Both the position numbers and the translations under genes were made by a program. A model generated the notes under the pieces. The model saw nothing but the letters and a program-made list of their open reading frames with translations. It had not been told where the DNA came from and made no database searches. Positions 1-7,469 of a stretch of 56,697 nt of DNA are shown here, in pieces; the first letter of the stretch is position 1; each line of letters starts with the position of its first letter. Source of the DNA: CADEEN01 sp040384625 (lineage in GTDB: Bacteria; Pseudomonadota; Gammaproteobacteria; Burkholderiales; Burkholderiaceae_C); assembly GCA_040384625.1 (NCBI GenBank), contig JAZKIW010000105.1:1-56697 (forward strand). The letters are read 5' to 3'.

Positions 1-1
1 T

Positions 2-610
2 CCGGTGCACCTGATGTACGTGCTGGAGCAGCAGATCGAGCGCGAGCAGTTCCCGAAGGAGCTCGAGGACAAGTACCTCGGCTTCATCAAGGAACACTTG
101 GGCGTGCGCTACGCCGAGTTCATCGGCAAGGAGATCCAGACCGCCTACCTCGAGAGCTACAGCGAGTACGGCCAGAACATCTTCGACCGCTACGTGACCT
201 ATGCCGACTACTGGATCCAGGACCATGAGTACCGCGATACCGACACCGGCGAGGTCTTCGACCGCTCAGCCCTGAACGCCGAGCTGGAAAAGATCGAAAA
301 GCCGGCCGGCATCGCCAACCCCAAGGACTTCCGCAACGAGATTGTCAACTTCGTGTTGCGCGCGCGCGCCAACAACCAGGGCAACAACCCGGTCTGGACC
401 AGCTACGAGAAGCTGCGCACGGTGATCGAGAAGAAGATGTTCTCGAACACCGAGGAGCTGCTGCCGGTGATCAGCTTCAACGCCAAGGCCAGCGCCGACG
501 AGGCCAAGAAGCACGAAGATTTCGTCACCCGCATGGTCGCCAAGGGCTACACCTCCAAGCAAGTGCGCCTGCTCTGCGAGTGGTATCTGCGGGTGCGCAA
601 GTCGAGCTGA
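2..610 (+). CDS. prkA: PrkA family serine protein kinase, C-terminal part (truncated by window edge)
   Basis: Only the last roughly 200 codons are present; the reading frame is open at the left edge. The visible part matches the C-terminal region of PrkA/YeaG: an acidic helical segment, then the stretch around YWIQDHEYRDTDTGEV and a basic C-terminal tail ending near WYLRVRKSS. PrkA is a cytoplasmic AAA-fold kinase of stress and stationary-phase physiology. The AAA domain and P-loop lie outside the window. The next two genes follow at 10 bp and with a 4-bp overlap, giving the classic prkA-yeaH-spoVR (yeaG-yeaH-ycgB) operon, which strongly supports the identification. Confidence 0.9.
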   Translation, partial: PVHLMYVLEQQIEREQFPKELEDKYLGFIKEHLGVRYAEFIGKEIQTAYLESYSEYGQNIFDRYVTYADYWIQDHEYRDTDTGEVFDRSALNAELEKIEKPAGIANPKDFRNEIVNFVLRARANNQGNNPVWTSYEKLRTVIEKKMFSNTEELLPVISFNAKASADEAKKHEDFVTRMVAKGYTSKQVRLLCEWYLRVRKSS

Positions 611-620
611 CGGAGACCGC

Positions 621-1913
621 GTGCTGCAGTCCATCATCGACCGCCGCCTGTCGGGCAAGAACAAGTCGATCGGCAATCGAGAGCGCTTCCTGCGCCGCTA
701 CAAGGGCCAGATCAAGGAGGCCGTCAAGCGCGCGATCGACGGCCGCGGCATCCGCGACATCGAGCGCGCCGAAGACATCACGATCCCGAAGAAGGACATC
801 TCCGAGCCGGTGTTCCACCACGGCAGCGGCGGCACGCGCGAGATGGTGCACCCGGGCAACAAGGAATACATACGGGGCGACCGCATCGAGCGGCCGAAGG
901 GCGGCGAAGGCGGCAAGGGCAAGGGCCAGGCCAGTGACTCCGGCGAAAGCGAAGACGACTTCACGTTCACGCTGTCGAAGGAAGAGTTCATGCAGGTCTT
1001 CTTCGAGGACCTGGCGCTGCCGCACCTGGTGCGCACCCAGCTGGCCGAAACACCGGAGTGGAAGAGCCACCGTGCCGGTTACACCAGCGACGGCACACCC
1101 ACCAACCTGCACATCGTGCGGTCGATGCGCGGCGCGATCGGCCGGCGCATCGCGATCGGTGCCGATTCACGACACCAGTTGCGCGAGCTCGAAGAAGAGC
1201 TGGAGACCTTGTTGCGCGACGCCCCTGTCGGCGACGCGGCTTCGCGGCTGAAGATCACCGAACTCGAAGCCCGCATCGCCGAGTTGCGGGCGCGCGTCAA
1301 GCGCATCCCCTTCCTCGACCCGATCGATCTGCGTTTTCGCAACCGCGTCAAGGTGCCGGTGCCGACGTCCAAGGCGGTGATGTTCTGCCTGATGGACGTG
1401 TCGGGCTCGATGGACGAGGGCCGCAAGGACCTGGCCAAGCGCTTCTTCATCCTGCTCTACCTGTTCCTGACCCGGCACTACGACAAGATCGACATCGTCT
1501 TCATCCGCCACCACACCCAGGCCGCAGAAGTCGACGAACAGAACTTCTTCCATGCCACCGAGACCGGCGGCACGGTGGTGTCGAGCGCCTTGGTGCTGAT
1601 GGAAGAGATCGTGCGTGCGCGCTACAGCCCGAGCGAATGGAACATCTACGGTGCCCAGGCCAGCGATGGCGACAACTGGCACCACGACAGCGGCCGCTGC
1701 CGTGAACTGCTGGCCGAGAAGATCCTGCCGCTCACTCGTTACTTCGCCTATGTGCAGGTGGCCGACGAAGAACAGAACCTGTGGCAGGAGTACGCGCAGC
1801 TGGTCGGCGTCGCGCCGCAGTTCGCTATGCGCAAGGCGACCGAAGCGTCGATGATCTACCCGGTCTTCCGCGACCTGTTCAAGAAGGAAGGCGCCGAGCC
1901 TCGCGCGGCATGA
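621..1913 (+). CDS. yeaH: YeaH/DUF444 family von Willebrand-A-type protein
   Basis: 430 codons from a GTG start, 10 bp after the prkA stop. The N-terminus (about 1-60) carries the basic RRLSGKNKSIGNRERFLRRY segment typical of UPF0229/YeaH. A vWA-like domain fills the C-terminal half, with a DVSGSM metal-site motif near residue 259 and a TGGTVVSSAL stretch downstream. The middle of the protein (about 85-110) is Gly/Glu/Lys-rich and probably flexible. The family works with the PrkA kinase in stress and nitrogen-starvation responses; the molecular role is not firmly known. The last codons overlap the spoVR start (ATGA), so translation is probably coupled. Confidence 0.93.
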   Translation: MLQSIIDRRLSGKNKSIGNRERFLRRYKGQIKEAVKRAIDGRGIRDIERAEDITIPKKDISEPVFHHGSGGTREMVHPGNKEYIRGDRIERPKGGEGGKGKGQASDSGESEDDFTFTLSKEEFMQVFFEDLALPHLVRTQLAETPEWKSHRAGYTSDGTPTNLHIVRSMRGAIGRRIAIGADSRHQLRELEEELETLLRDAPVGDAASRLKITELEARIAELRARVKRIPFLDPIDLRFRNRVKVPVPTSKAVMFCLMDVSGSMDEGRKDLAKRFFILLYLFLTRHYDKIDIVFIRHHTQAAEVDEQNFFHATETGGTVVSSALVLMEEIVRARYSPSEWNIYGAQASDGDNWHHDSGRCRELLAEKILPLTRYFAYVQVADEEQNLWQEYAQLVGVAPQFAMRKATEASMIYPVFRDLFKKEGAEPRAA

Positions 1914-3475
1914 GGATACGCAAGCACCGCGCGTTGAAGGCACAGGGCCAGCCGCTGCCGGCCGGTCCGCGCCCGGCCGAGCGATTGCCGGGCCCGAGCG
2001 ACTGGAGCTTCGAGCTGGTCGAGGAGTACCACCGTGTGATCCGCGACACCGCGGCGCGTTTCGGCCTGGACACCTACCCGAACCAACTCGAGGTCATCAC
2101 CGCCGAGCAGATGATGGATGCCTATGCCAGCGTCGGCATGCCGGTGAACTACCGCCACTGGAGCTACGGCAAGGAGTTCATCTCGACCGAGAAGAACTAC
2201 AAGCGCGGCCACATGGGTCTGGCCTACGAGATCGTCATCAACAGCAATCCCTGCATCAGCTATCTGATGGAGGAGAACACGATGGCGATGCAGGCCCTGG
2301 TGATCGCGCATGCGGCCTACGGCCACAACAGCTTCTTCAAGGGCAACTACCTGTTCCGCATGTGGACCGACGCGTCGTCGATCATCGACTACCTGGTCTA
2401 TGCCAAGAACTATGTCGCCGAGTGCGAGGAGCGGCACGGCATGGACGCGGTCGAGGCCCTGCTCGACTCCTGCCATGCGCTCGCCAACCATGGGGTCGAC
2501 CGCTATCAGCGGCCGAGCCGCAAGACCCTGGCGCAGGAACTGGCGGAGCGCAAGGACCGCGAACACCATGCGCAGCAGCAGGTCAACGACCTCTGGCGCA
2601 CGCTGCCCCGGCGGGCTGAGAAAGACGGCAACGCGCCGGAGGCCAAGCGTTTCCCGGACGAACCGCAGGAGAACCTGCTCTACTTCGTTGAGAAGAATGC
2701 GCCGCTGCTCGAACCCTGGCAGCGCGAGGTGGTGCGTATCGTGCGCAAGGTCGCGCAGTACTTCTACCCGCAGCGCCAGACCCAGGTCATGAACGAGGGC
2801 TGGGCGACCTTCTGGCACCACAAGCTCCTGAACACGATGTACGACGACGGGTACCTGACCGACGGCGTGATGATCGAGTGGCTGAAGTCGCACACCAATG
2901 TGGTCTACCAACCCCTGGTGGGCGAGCGCGGTTATAGCGGCATCAACCCCTATGCGCTCGGGTTCGCGATGTACACCGACATCAAGCGCATCTGTGAGAA
3001 CCCGACCGACGAGGACCGGGCCTGGTTCCCGGGCCTGGCTGGCACGCCCTGGCTGCCGGCGCTGCACCACGCGATGCACAACTTCAAGGACGAGAGCTTC
3101 GTCGGCCAGTATCTGAGCCCCAAGTTGATGCGCGAATTACGCTTGTTCGCGATCCTCGACGATGAGAACGACGACGAGCTCGAGGTCAGCGCCATTCACG
3201 ACGACGCCGGCTACCGGCGTGTGCGCGAGGCCCTGGCGCACCAGTACGACCTCGGTTCGCGCGAACCGAACATTCAGGTCTGGAACGTCAATCTGCGCGG
3301 CGATCGCGCGCTGACCCTGCGGCACACCCAGCACAACAGCCGGCCGCTGGCGGACGGGGCGCAGGAGGTGTTGAAGCATGTGGCCCGGTTGTGGGGCTTC
3401 CCGGTGCACCTGGAGTCGGTCGACGCCGATGGCGACGTGACCCAACGCTGGGCCGTGGACACAGCCGCCACCTGA
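1910..3475 (+). CDS. SpoVR family protein (YcgB-like)
   Basis: 521 codons from the ATG that overlaps the yeaH stop (ATGA). The open frame extends further upstream, but only as out-of-frame overlap with yeaH, so the ATG at 1910 is preferred. The product has the SpoVR/YcgB layout and length (E. coli YcgB is about 510 aa): HAAYGHNSFFKGNYLF near residue 133, NEGWATFWHHKLL near 294 and a GYSGINPYALGF stretch. The paired His/Glu motifs look metal-protease-like, but no activity is established for the family. It is the third gene of the prkA-yeaH-spoVR operon and a likely stationary-phase or stress factor. The C-terminus has a typical low-complexity end. Confidence 0.93.
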   Translation: MRIRKHRALKAQGQPLPAGPRPAERLPGPSDWSFELVEEYHRVIRDTAARFGLDTYPNQLEVITAEQMMDAYASVGMPVNYRHWSYGKEFISTEKNYKRGHMGLAYEIVINSNPCISYLMEENTMAMQALVIAHAAYGHNSFFKGNYLFRMWTDASSIIDYLVYAKNYVAECEERHGMDAVEALLDSCHALANHGVDRYQRPSRKTLAQELAERKDREHHAQQQVNDLWRTLPRRAEKDGNAPEAKRFPDEPQENLLYFVEKNAPLLEPWQREVVRIVRKVAQYFYPQRQTQVMNEGWATFWHHKLLNTMYDDGYLTDGVMIEWLKSHTNVVYQPLVGERGYSGINPYALGFAMYTDIKRICENPTDEDRAWFPGLAGTPWLPALHHAMHNFKDESFVGQYLSPKLMRELRLFAILDDENDDELEVSAIHDDAGYRRVREALAHQYDLGSREPNIQVWNVNLRGDRALTLRHTQHNSRPLADGAQEVLKHVARLWGFPVHLESVDADGDVTQRWAVDTAAT

Positions 3476-3503
3476 GACAAGGCGCTTGGCGCGCTGCCCG
3501 GCC

Positions 3504-4055
3504 TCAGTGCCGCTGCAGCGACCACAGGTTGGCCGGCGGCGCATTGCGCCAGACGCGGCAGACGCGGCCCCAGCGCAGCTTGCTGCCGGCGGGCAACTCG
3601 AACGGCGTCTTCAAGCCATAGGTGTATTGCACCAGGCGCCGCCGTGCGTCGTGGTGCAAGAAGGCGATCAGCGCATCGATCGTGCAGTCGCGCCATGGGG
3701 CGGGCAGCGACTGGAACGGCAGCGACGAGACGATCACCGTCTGCGGCGGCGCCTTGTCGTGCAGCGCGCCCAGTACTTCGTGTGCACCGGCGCGCCGAAC
3801 CTCGACCTGCGCAAAGCGCTGTTGCAGCAGATCGGCCAGCCCGTCCTGCAACTCGACGGCCACCAGCGGAACGGCCGGGTGCCGGGCCACCAGGGCTTCG
3901 GTGATGGCGCCCGTCCCGGCGCCGAGTTCGAGCAGGAGCCGGGCACCGTGCGCGGCGTCGGCCATCGCCGCAGCCAACCAGCGCGAAGAAGGGCAGACCG
4001 CGCCAACCAGGGCCGGGTTGGCAAACGCAACCATCATGAACGCCGCGTTACGCAT
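3504..4055 (-). CDS. Class I SAM-dependent methyltransferase, phospholipid N-methyltransferase-like
   Basis: 183 codons. The N-terminal AFANPALVGAVCPSSRWLA segment is followed by a SAM-binding motif I, LLELGAGTGAITEAL, near residue 43, an acidic strand VAVELQ, and SSLPFQSLP in the motif IV position. The C-terminal WRNAPPANLW is typical of PmtA-like phospholipid methyltransferases and the related rRNA adenine dimethylase fold. This suggests methylation of phosphatidylethanolamine; the substrate is inferred only. ATG 4055 has no clear Shine-Dalgarno, and a TTG overlapping the upstream stop is an alternative start. It lies 38 bp behind the FAD dehydrogenase gene and may share its transcript. Confidence 0.75.
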   Translation of the reverse strand: MRNAAFMMVAFANPALVGAVCPSSRWLAAAMADAAHGARLLLELGAGTGAITEALVARHPAVPLVAVELQDGLADLLQQRFAQVEVRRAGAHEVLGALHDKAPPQTVIVSSLPFQSLPAPWRDCTIDALIAFLHHDARRRLVQYTYGLKTPFELPAGSKLRWGRVCRVWRNAPPANLWSLQRH

Positions 4056-4093
4056 CGCAGGAGCCGTGTCGGTGCGCGTCGCAACGCGACGAG

Positions 4094-5509
4094 TCAAAAC
4101 GCAAACACCTTGCCCGGGTTCATGATGTTCTTCGGGTCCAGGGCGTGCTTGATCGAGCGCATCATCTCGACTGCACCCGGCCCGGCCTCGTCGATCAGGT
4201 AGGGCATCTTGTGCAGGCCGATGCCGTGCTCGCCGGTGCAGGTGCCTTCCAGGCGCAGCGCGCGCTGCACCATCTTGACGTTCAGCGCTTCCACCGCGGC
4301 ACACTCCGCGGCGTCGTTCGGGTCCATCAGGTAGGACAGGTGAAAGTTGCCATCGCCGACGTGGCCGACGATCCAGTACGGGATGCCCGAGGCTTCGGCT
4401 TCCTCGACCGATCCGTTGATGGCCTCGGCCAGGCGCGAGATCGGCACGCAGGTGTCCGAGCTCTGGCAGCGGCAACCTGGGCGCATCTGCAGCGCGGCGA
4501 AGTAGGACTCGTGGCGCGCCTTCCACAGGCGGGTGCGCTCCTCCGGGCTGCGCGCCCACTCGAAGTCGGCACCGCCCTGCTCGCGTGCGATCTCCTGCAC
4601 CGTGGCGGCCTGCTCGGCCACGCCCGCCTCGCTGCCGTGGAACTCCATCAGCAGCATCGGTGCCTCGCGCAGCGACAAATGCGAGTGGCGGTTGACGGCG
4701 CGGACCGCATTCGCATCCAGCAGTTCGCAGCGAGCGATCGGCACGCCCATCTGGATGATCTGGATCGTCGTCTGGACGGCGGCGTCGACGCTGGGGAAGA
4801 AGCAGGTGGCCGCGTTGACCGCCTCCGGTAGCGGGTAGAGGCGAATCGTCACCTCGGTCATCACGCCAAGCGTACCTTCGCTGCCCACCATCAAGCGCGT
4901 CAGGTCGTAACCTGCGCTCGACTTCTTGGCACGCGTGCCGGTGCGCATCACCGTGCCATCTGCGCTGACGACGGTCAGCGCCAGCACGTTGTCCTTCATC
5001 GTGCCATAGCGCACCGCATTCGTGCCCGAGGCCCGTGTCGCGGCCATGCCGCCGAGCGTGGCGTTGGCTCCGGGGTCGATCGGGAAGAAGAGCCCGGTGT
5101 CACGGATCTCGCGATTGAGCTGTTCGCGCGTCACGCCGGCCTCGACGGTGACTGTCAGGTCCTCCGCGTTGACACGCAGGACGCGGTTCATGCGCGACAG
5201 GTCCACGCTGACGCCGCCCTGCACTGCCAGCAGGTGGCCCTCGAGCGAAGAACCGACACCGAACGGGATCACCGGTACGCCGTGTGCAGCCGCCTGCGAG
5301 ACGATGAAGGCCACCTCCTCGGTGCTTTCGCAGAACACCACCGCCTCGGGCGGCGCGGCATCGTAGACCGACTCGCCGCGGCCGTGCTGGTCGCGCACCG
5401 CGGCAGCGGTCGAGCAGCGTTCGCCGAAGCGTGCCTTCAGCGCGTCGAACATGGCACGCGGCACTGGGCGGCGCTCGACACGGGGCATCAGGTCGTTCGG
5501 GGCGTTCAT
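4094..5509 (-). CDS. FAD-linked oxidase of the GlcD/D-lactate dehydrogenase family
   Basis: 471 codons. The FAD-binding PCMH domain occupies about residues 50-230, with the pyrophosphate loop VIPFGVGSSLEGH near 80 and the NATLGGMAATRASGTNAVRYG block near 155. The C-terminal oxidase domain ends with VGHVGDGNFH and GEHGIGLHKM (near 425), both diagnostic of GlcD/DLD enzymes that oxidise D-lactate, glycolate or other 2-hydroxyacids and pass electrons to the respiratory chain. A longer antisense-overlapping frame upstream is ignored: the ATG at 5509 is preceded by GGAG and by a TACAAT -10-like box (5539-5544). It is divergent from the cobalamin adenosyltransferase gene, 48 bp away. The exact substrate cannot be read from the sequence. 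Confidence 0.88.
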   Translation of the reverse strand: MNAPNDLMPRVERRPVPRAMFDALKARFGERCSTAAAVRDQHGRGESVYDAAPPEAVVFCESTEEVAFIVSQAAAHGVPVIPFGVGSSLEGHLLAVQGGVSVDLSRMNRVLRVNAEDLTVTVEAGVTREQLNREIRDTGLFFPIDPGANATLGGMAATRASGTNAVRYGTMKDNVLALTVVSADGTVMRTGTRAKKSSAGYDLTRLMVGSEGTLGVMTEVTIRLYPLPEAVNAATCFFPSVDAAVQTTIQIIQMGVPIARCELLDANAVRAVNRHSHLSLREAPMLLMEFHGSEAGVAEQAATVQEIAREQGGADFEWARSPEERTRLWKARHESYFAALQMRPGCRCQSSDTCVPISRLAEAINGSVEEAEASGIPYWIVGHVGDGNFHLSYLMDPNDAAECAAVEALNVKMVQRALRLEGTCTGEHGIGLHKMPYLIDEAGPGAVEMMRSIKHALDPKNIMNPGKVFAF

Positions 5510-5557
5510 CGCGGCGGCTCCAGCAGGGCGTTGCGCCGATTGTAGGTAGCATCGCGC

Positions 5558-6136
5558 ATGGCCAATCGACTGACACAAATCGCCACACGTACCGGCGACG
5601 ACGGCACGACCGGCCTGGGCGACGGCACGCGCACGCGCAAGGACGCACTGCGCGTGCAGGCGATGGGCGATGTGGACGAGTTGAACTCGGGCCTCGGGGT
5701 GTTGCTGGCCGAACCGTTGCCCGACGATGTTCGCGAGTTGCTGGTGACGATTCAGCACGAGCTCTTCAATCTGGGCGGCGAGTTGTCGATCCCCGGCTAT
5801 CAACTGGTGAAGGCCGACGCGGTTCTGCACTTGGATGAGGCGCTGGCGCGGCACAACGCCGCGCTGCCGCGCCTGGCCGAGTTCATCCTGCCCGCGGGCA
5901 CCCGCAGTGCCGCGTTGGCGCATGTGAGCCGCACGGTGGCGCGCCGAGCCGAGCGTGCGCTGGTGGCCCTGGCGGCGCAGGAGTCGGTCAACGATGCGCC
6001 GCGCCAGTACCTGAATCGCCTGTCGGACCTGCTCTTCGTGCTGGCTCGCGTGCTCAACCGCGCCAACCTCGATGGCCTGGGCGGCGATGACGTCTACTGG
6101 CACAGTGAGCGCTTGGCGCGCGATCAGGGCCCCTAG
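5558..6136 (+). CDS. Cob(I)yrinic acid a,c-diamide adenosyltransferase, PduO type
   Basis: 192 codons. It has the PduO/ATR signatures: the N-terminal ATP-binding TRTGDDGTTGLGDGTR loop (residues 10-25), MGDVDELNSGLG (about 36-47), then RAERALVAL and the YLNRLSDLLFVLAR helix near 150-165. The enzyme transfers the adenosyl group of ATP to cob(I)alamin to make coenzyme B12. No SD is visible; a TAGCAT box ends 5 nt before the ATG, so a leaderless mRNA is possible. The stop codon overlaps the aroG stop in a convergent CTAG. Confidence 0.92.
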   Translation: MANRLTQIATRTGDDGTTGLGDGTRTRKDALRVQAMGDVDELNSGLGVLLAEPLPDDVRELLVTIQHELFNLGGELSIPGYQLVKADAVLHLDEALARHNAALPRLAEFILPAGTRSAALAHVSRTVARRAERALVALAAQESVNDAPRQYLNRLSDLLFVLARVLNRANLDGLGGDDVYWHSERLARDQGP

Positions 6137-7263
6137 GCTTTGCGGCGCGCGCGGACCGCGTCGCCCAGCGTGTTCAGCAACTGCACCGAGTCGTCCCAGC
6201 CGATGCAGCCGTCGGTGATGCTCTGGCCGTAGGCCAGCGCGGCCGGATCGTCCTTGCCGGGGCTGAATTTCTGTGCACCGGCGACCAGGTGACTCTCGAC
6301 CATCACGCCGAAGATGCAGCGGGTGCCGGCGGCAAGCTGCGCCGCGACGTCGCGCGCGACGTCGATTTGCCGCTCGTGCTGCTTGTTGGCGTTGGCATGG
6401 CTGAAGTCGACCATCAGACGGCACGGCAGCTTGGCCGCTTCGATCTCCTTGCAGGCCGCGGCCACGTTGGCGGCGTCGTAATTTGGCGCCTTGCCACCGC
6501 GCAAGATGACGTGGCAGTCCTTGTTGCCCTTGGTCTCGACGATCGCGACCTGGCCGTTCTTGTGCACCGACAGGAAGTGGTGCGGCTTCGATGCGGCCTG
6601 GATCGCGTCGATGGCGATCTTCAGGTTGCCGTCGGTGCCGTTCTTGAAGCCGACCGGAGCCGACAGGCCCGAAGCCAACTCGCGATGGACCTGGCTCTCG
6701 GTCGTGCGCGCACCGATCGCCCCCCAGGCGATCAGGTCGCCGATGTATTGCGGCGAGATCACGTCGAGGAACTCGCTGCCCGCCGGCACGCCGAGGCGGT
6801 TGATGTCGACCAGCAACTGGCGCGCGATGCGCAGGCCTTCATGGATGCGGTAGCTCTCGTCGAGGTAGGGGTCGTTGATCAGGCCCTTCCAGCCGACTGT
6901 GGTGCGCGGTTTCTCGAAGTAGACCCGCATCACGACTTCCAGCGTGTCGGCGTGGCGCGCGCGTTCGGCCTTCAGCTTCTTCGCGTACTCGATCGCGGCC
7001 TGGGGGTCGTGGATCGAGCACGGCCCCATCACCACCAGCAGGCGATCGTCCTGGCCGTTGAGGATGCGCCGGATCGCGTCGCGGGTGCCGCCGACCAGGG
7101 TCTCGACCGGCGTGCCGGCGATCGGGAAGAAGCGGATCAGGTGTTCGGGTGGCGGCAGCGGCGTGACGTCCTTGATCCGCTGGTCGTCGGTCTCGCTGGT
7201 CTTTTCACTCAGCGCGTAGCCGTGGCCGCTGTCGCTGGTATGGCCTTGCTGTTTCGGACCCAT
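6133..7263 (-). CDS. aroG: 3-deoxy-7-phosphoheptulonate (DAHP) synthase, AroG/F/H class
   Basis: 376 codons. First step of the shikimate pathway: phosphoenolpyruvate plus erythrose 4-phosphate gives DAHP. Family motifs include VVMGPCSIHD, WKGLINDP, the ARTTESQVHRE segment, GFKNGTDGNLKIAIDAI and VMVESHL; length fits type I enzymes plus a short N-terminal extension. The ATG at 7263 is chosen over an upstream in-frame codon because AGGAGAG precedes it by 6 nt. Expression is very probably controlled by the attenuator at 7300-7434 (aromatic leader peptide plus terminator). Its stop shares a CTAG with the convergent adenosyltransferase gene, so no separate terminator lies between them. Which amino acid inhibits the enzyme is not evident. 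Confidence 0.95.
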   Translation of the reverse strand: MGPKQQGHTSDSGHGYALSEKTSETDDQRIKDVTPLPPPEHLIRFFPIAGTPVETLVGGTRDAIRRILNGQDDRLLVVMGPCSIHDPQAAIEYAKKLKAERARHADTLEVVMRVYFEKPRTTVGWKGLINDPYLDESYRIHEGLRIARQLLVDINRLGVPAGSEFLDVISPQYIGDLIAWGAIGARTTESQVHRELASGLSAPVGFKNGTDGNLKIAIDAIQAASKPHHFLSVHKNGQVAIVETKGNKDCHVILRGGKAPNYDAANVAAACKEIEAAKLPCRLMVDFSHANANKQHERQIDVARDVAAQLAAGTRCIFGVMVESHLVAGAQKFSPGKDDPAALAYGQSITDGCIGWDDSVQLLNTLGDAVRARRKA

Positions 7264-7299
7264 TCGAACTCTCCTGTCGCACGTCGTGAAGTGAGCGGG

Positions 7300-7333
7300 C
7301 AATAAAAAACCGCCGGGGCTGCCGGCGGTCTTT
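7300..7333 (-). terminator. Intrinsic terminator of the aroG attenuator
   Basis: On the minus strand an 8-bp perfect stem (ACCGCCGG/CCGGCGGU, arms 7322-7329 and 7309-7316) with a 5-nt loop is followed by UUUUU and flanked by an A-run. It sits 37 nt before the aroG start and downstream of the leader peptide stop, so it is in the position of an attenuation terminator as well as the end of any tldD read-through transcript. Confidence 0.88.
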
Positions 7334-7383
7334 TGAGTGCGTTGCGCTTGTCTTGCTTAGGCGCCTGCCTCTCGAGCCACCGG
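7322..7383 (-). promoter_or_regulatory. Alternative antiterminator pairing of the aroG leader
   Basis: CCGGUGG (7377-7383), lying directly after the aromatic codons, can form seven pairs (one U-G) with CCGCCGG, the 5' arm of the terminator (7322-7328). The two structures are mutually exclusive. A ribosome stalled on the aromatic codons would leave this segment free to form the antiterminator. A further 8-bp perfect complement links 7426-7433 (around the leader start codon) with 7338-7345. Confidence 0.7.
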
Positions 7384-7434
7384 ATGGGGCGAGAACCAAA
7401 AGTAGCCAAAGTAAAACGAGGCGGGGCAACGCAT
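7357..7434 (-). CDS. Aromatic leader peptide of the aroG attenuator
   Basis: A 25-codon ORF that starts 36 bp after tldD and ends 93 bp before the aroG start. Residues 7-14 read FYFGYFWF: four Phe, two Tyr and one Trp among eight codons, an extreme run of aromatic residues. It is followed by an antiterminator segment and an intrinsic terminator. This is the layout of ribosome-mediated attenuators such as those of pheA and trp operons, here set to sense all three aromatic amino acids. No Shine-Dalgarno is visible; TACATT ends exactly 7 nt before the ATG, so translation may begin on a leaderless transcript. The peptide probably has no function beyond ribosome stalling. Confidence 0.88.
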   Translation of the reverse strand: MRCPASFYFGYFWFSPHPVAREAGA

Positions 7435-7469
7435 GGCGGCGAATGTAGCACGCTGCGACGACATCGCGG

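Noticed and set aside
5510..6424. N-terminal extension of the FAD dehydrogenase frame antisense to the adenosyltransferase gene
   Set aside because: No family similarity before the ATG at 5509, and it lies over a well-supported opposite-strand gene.
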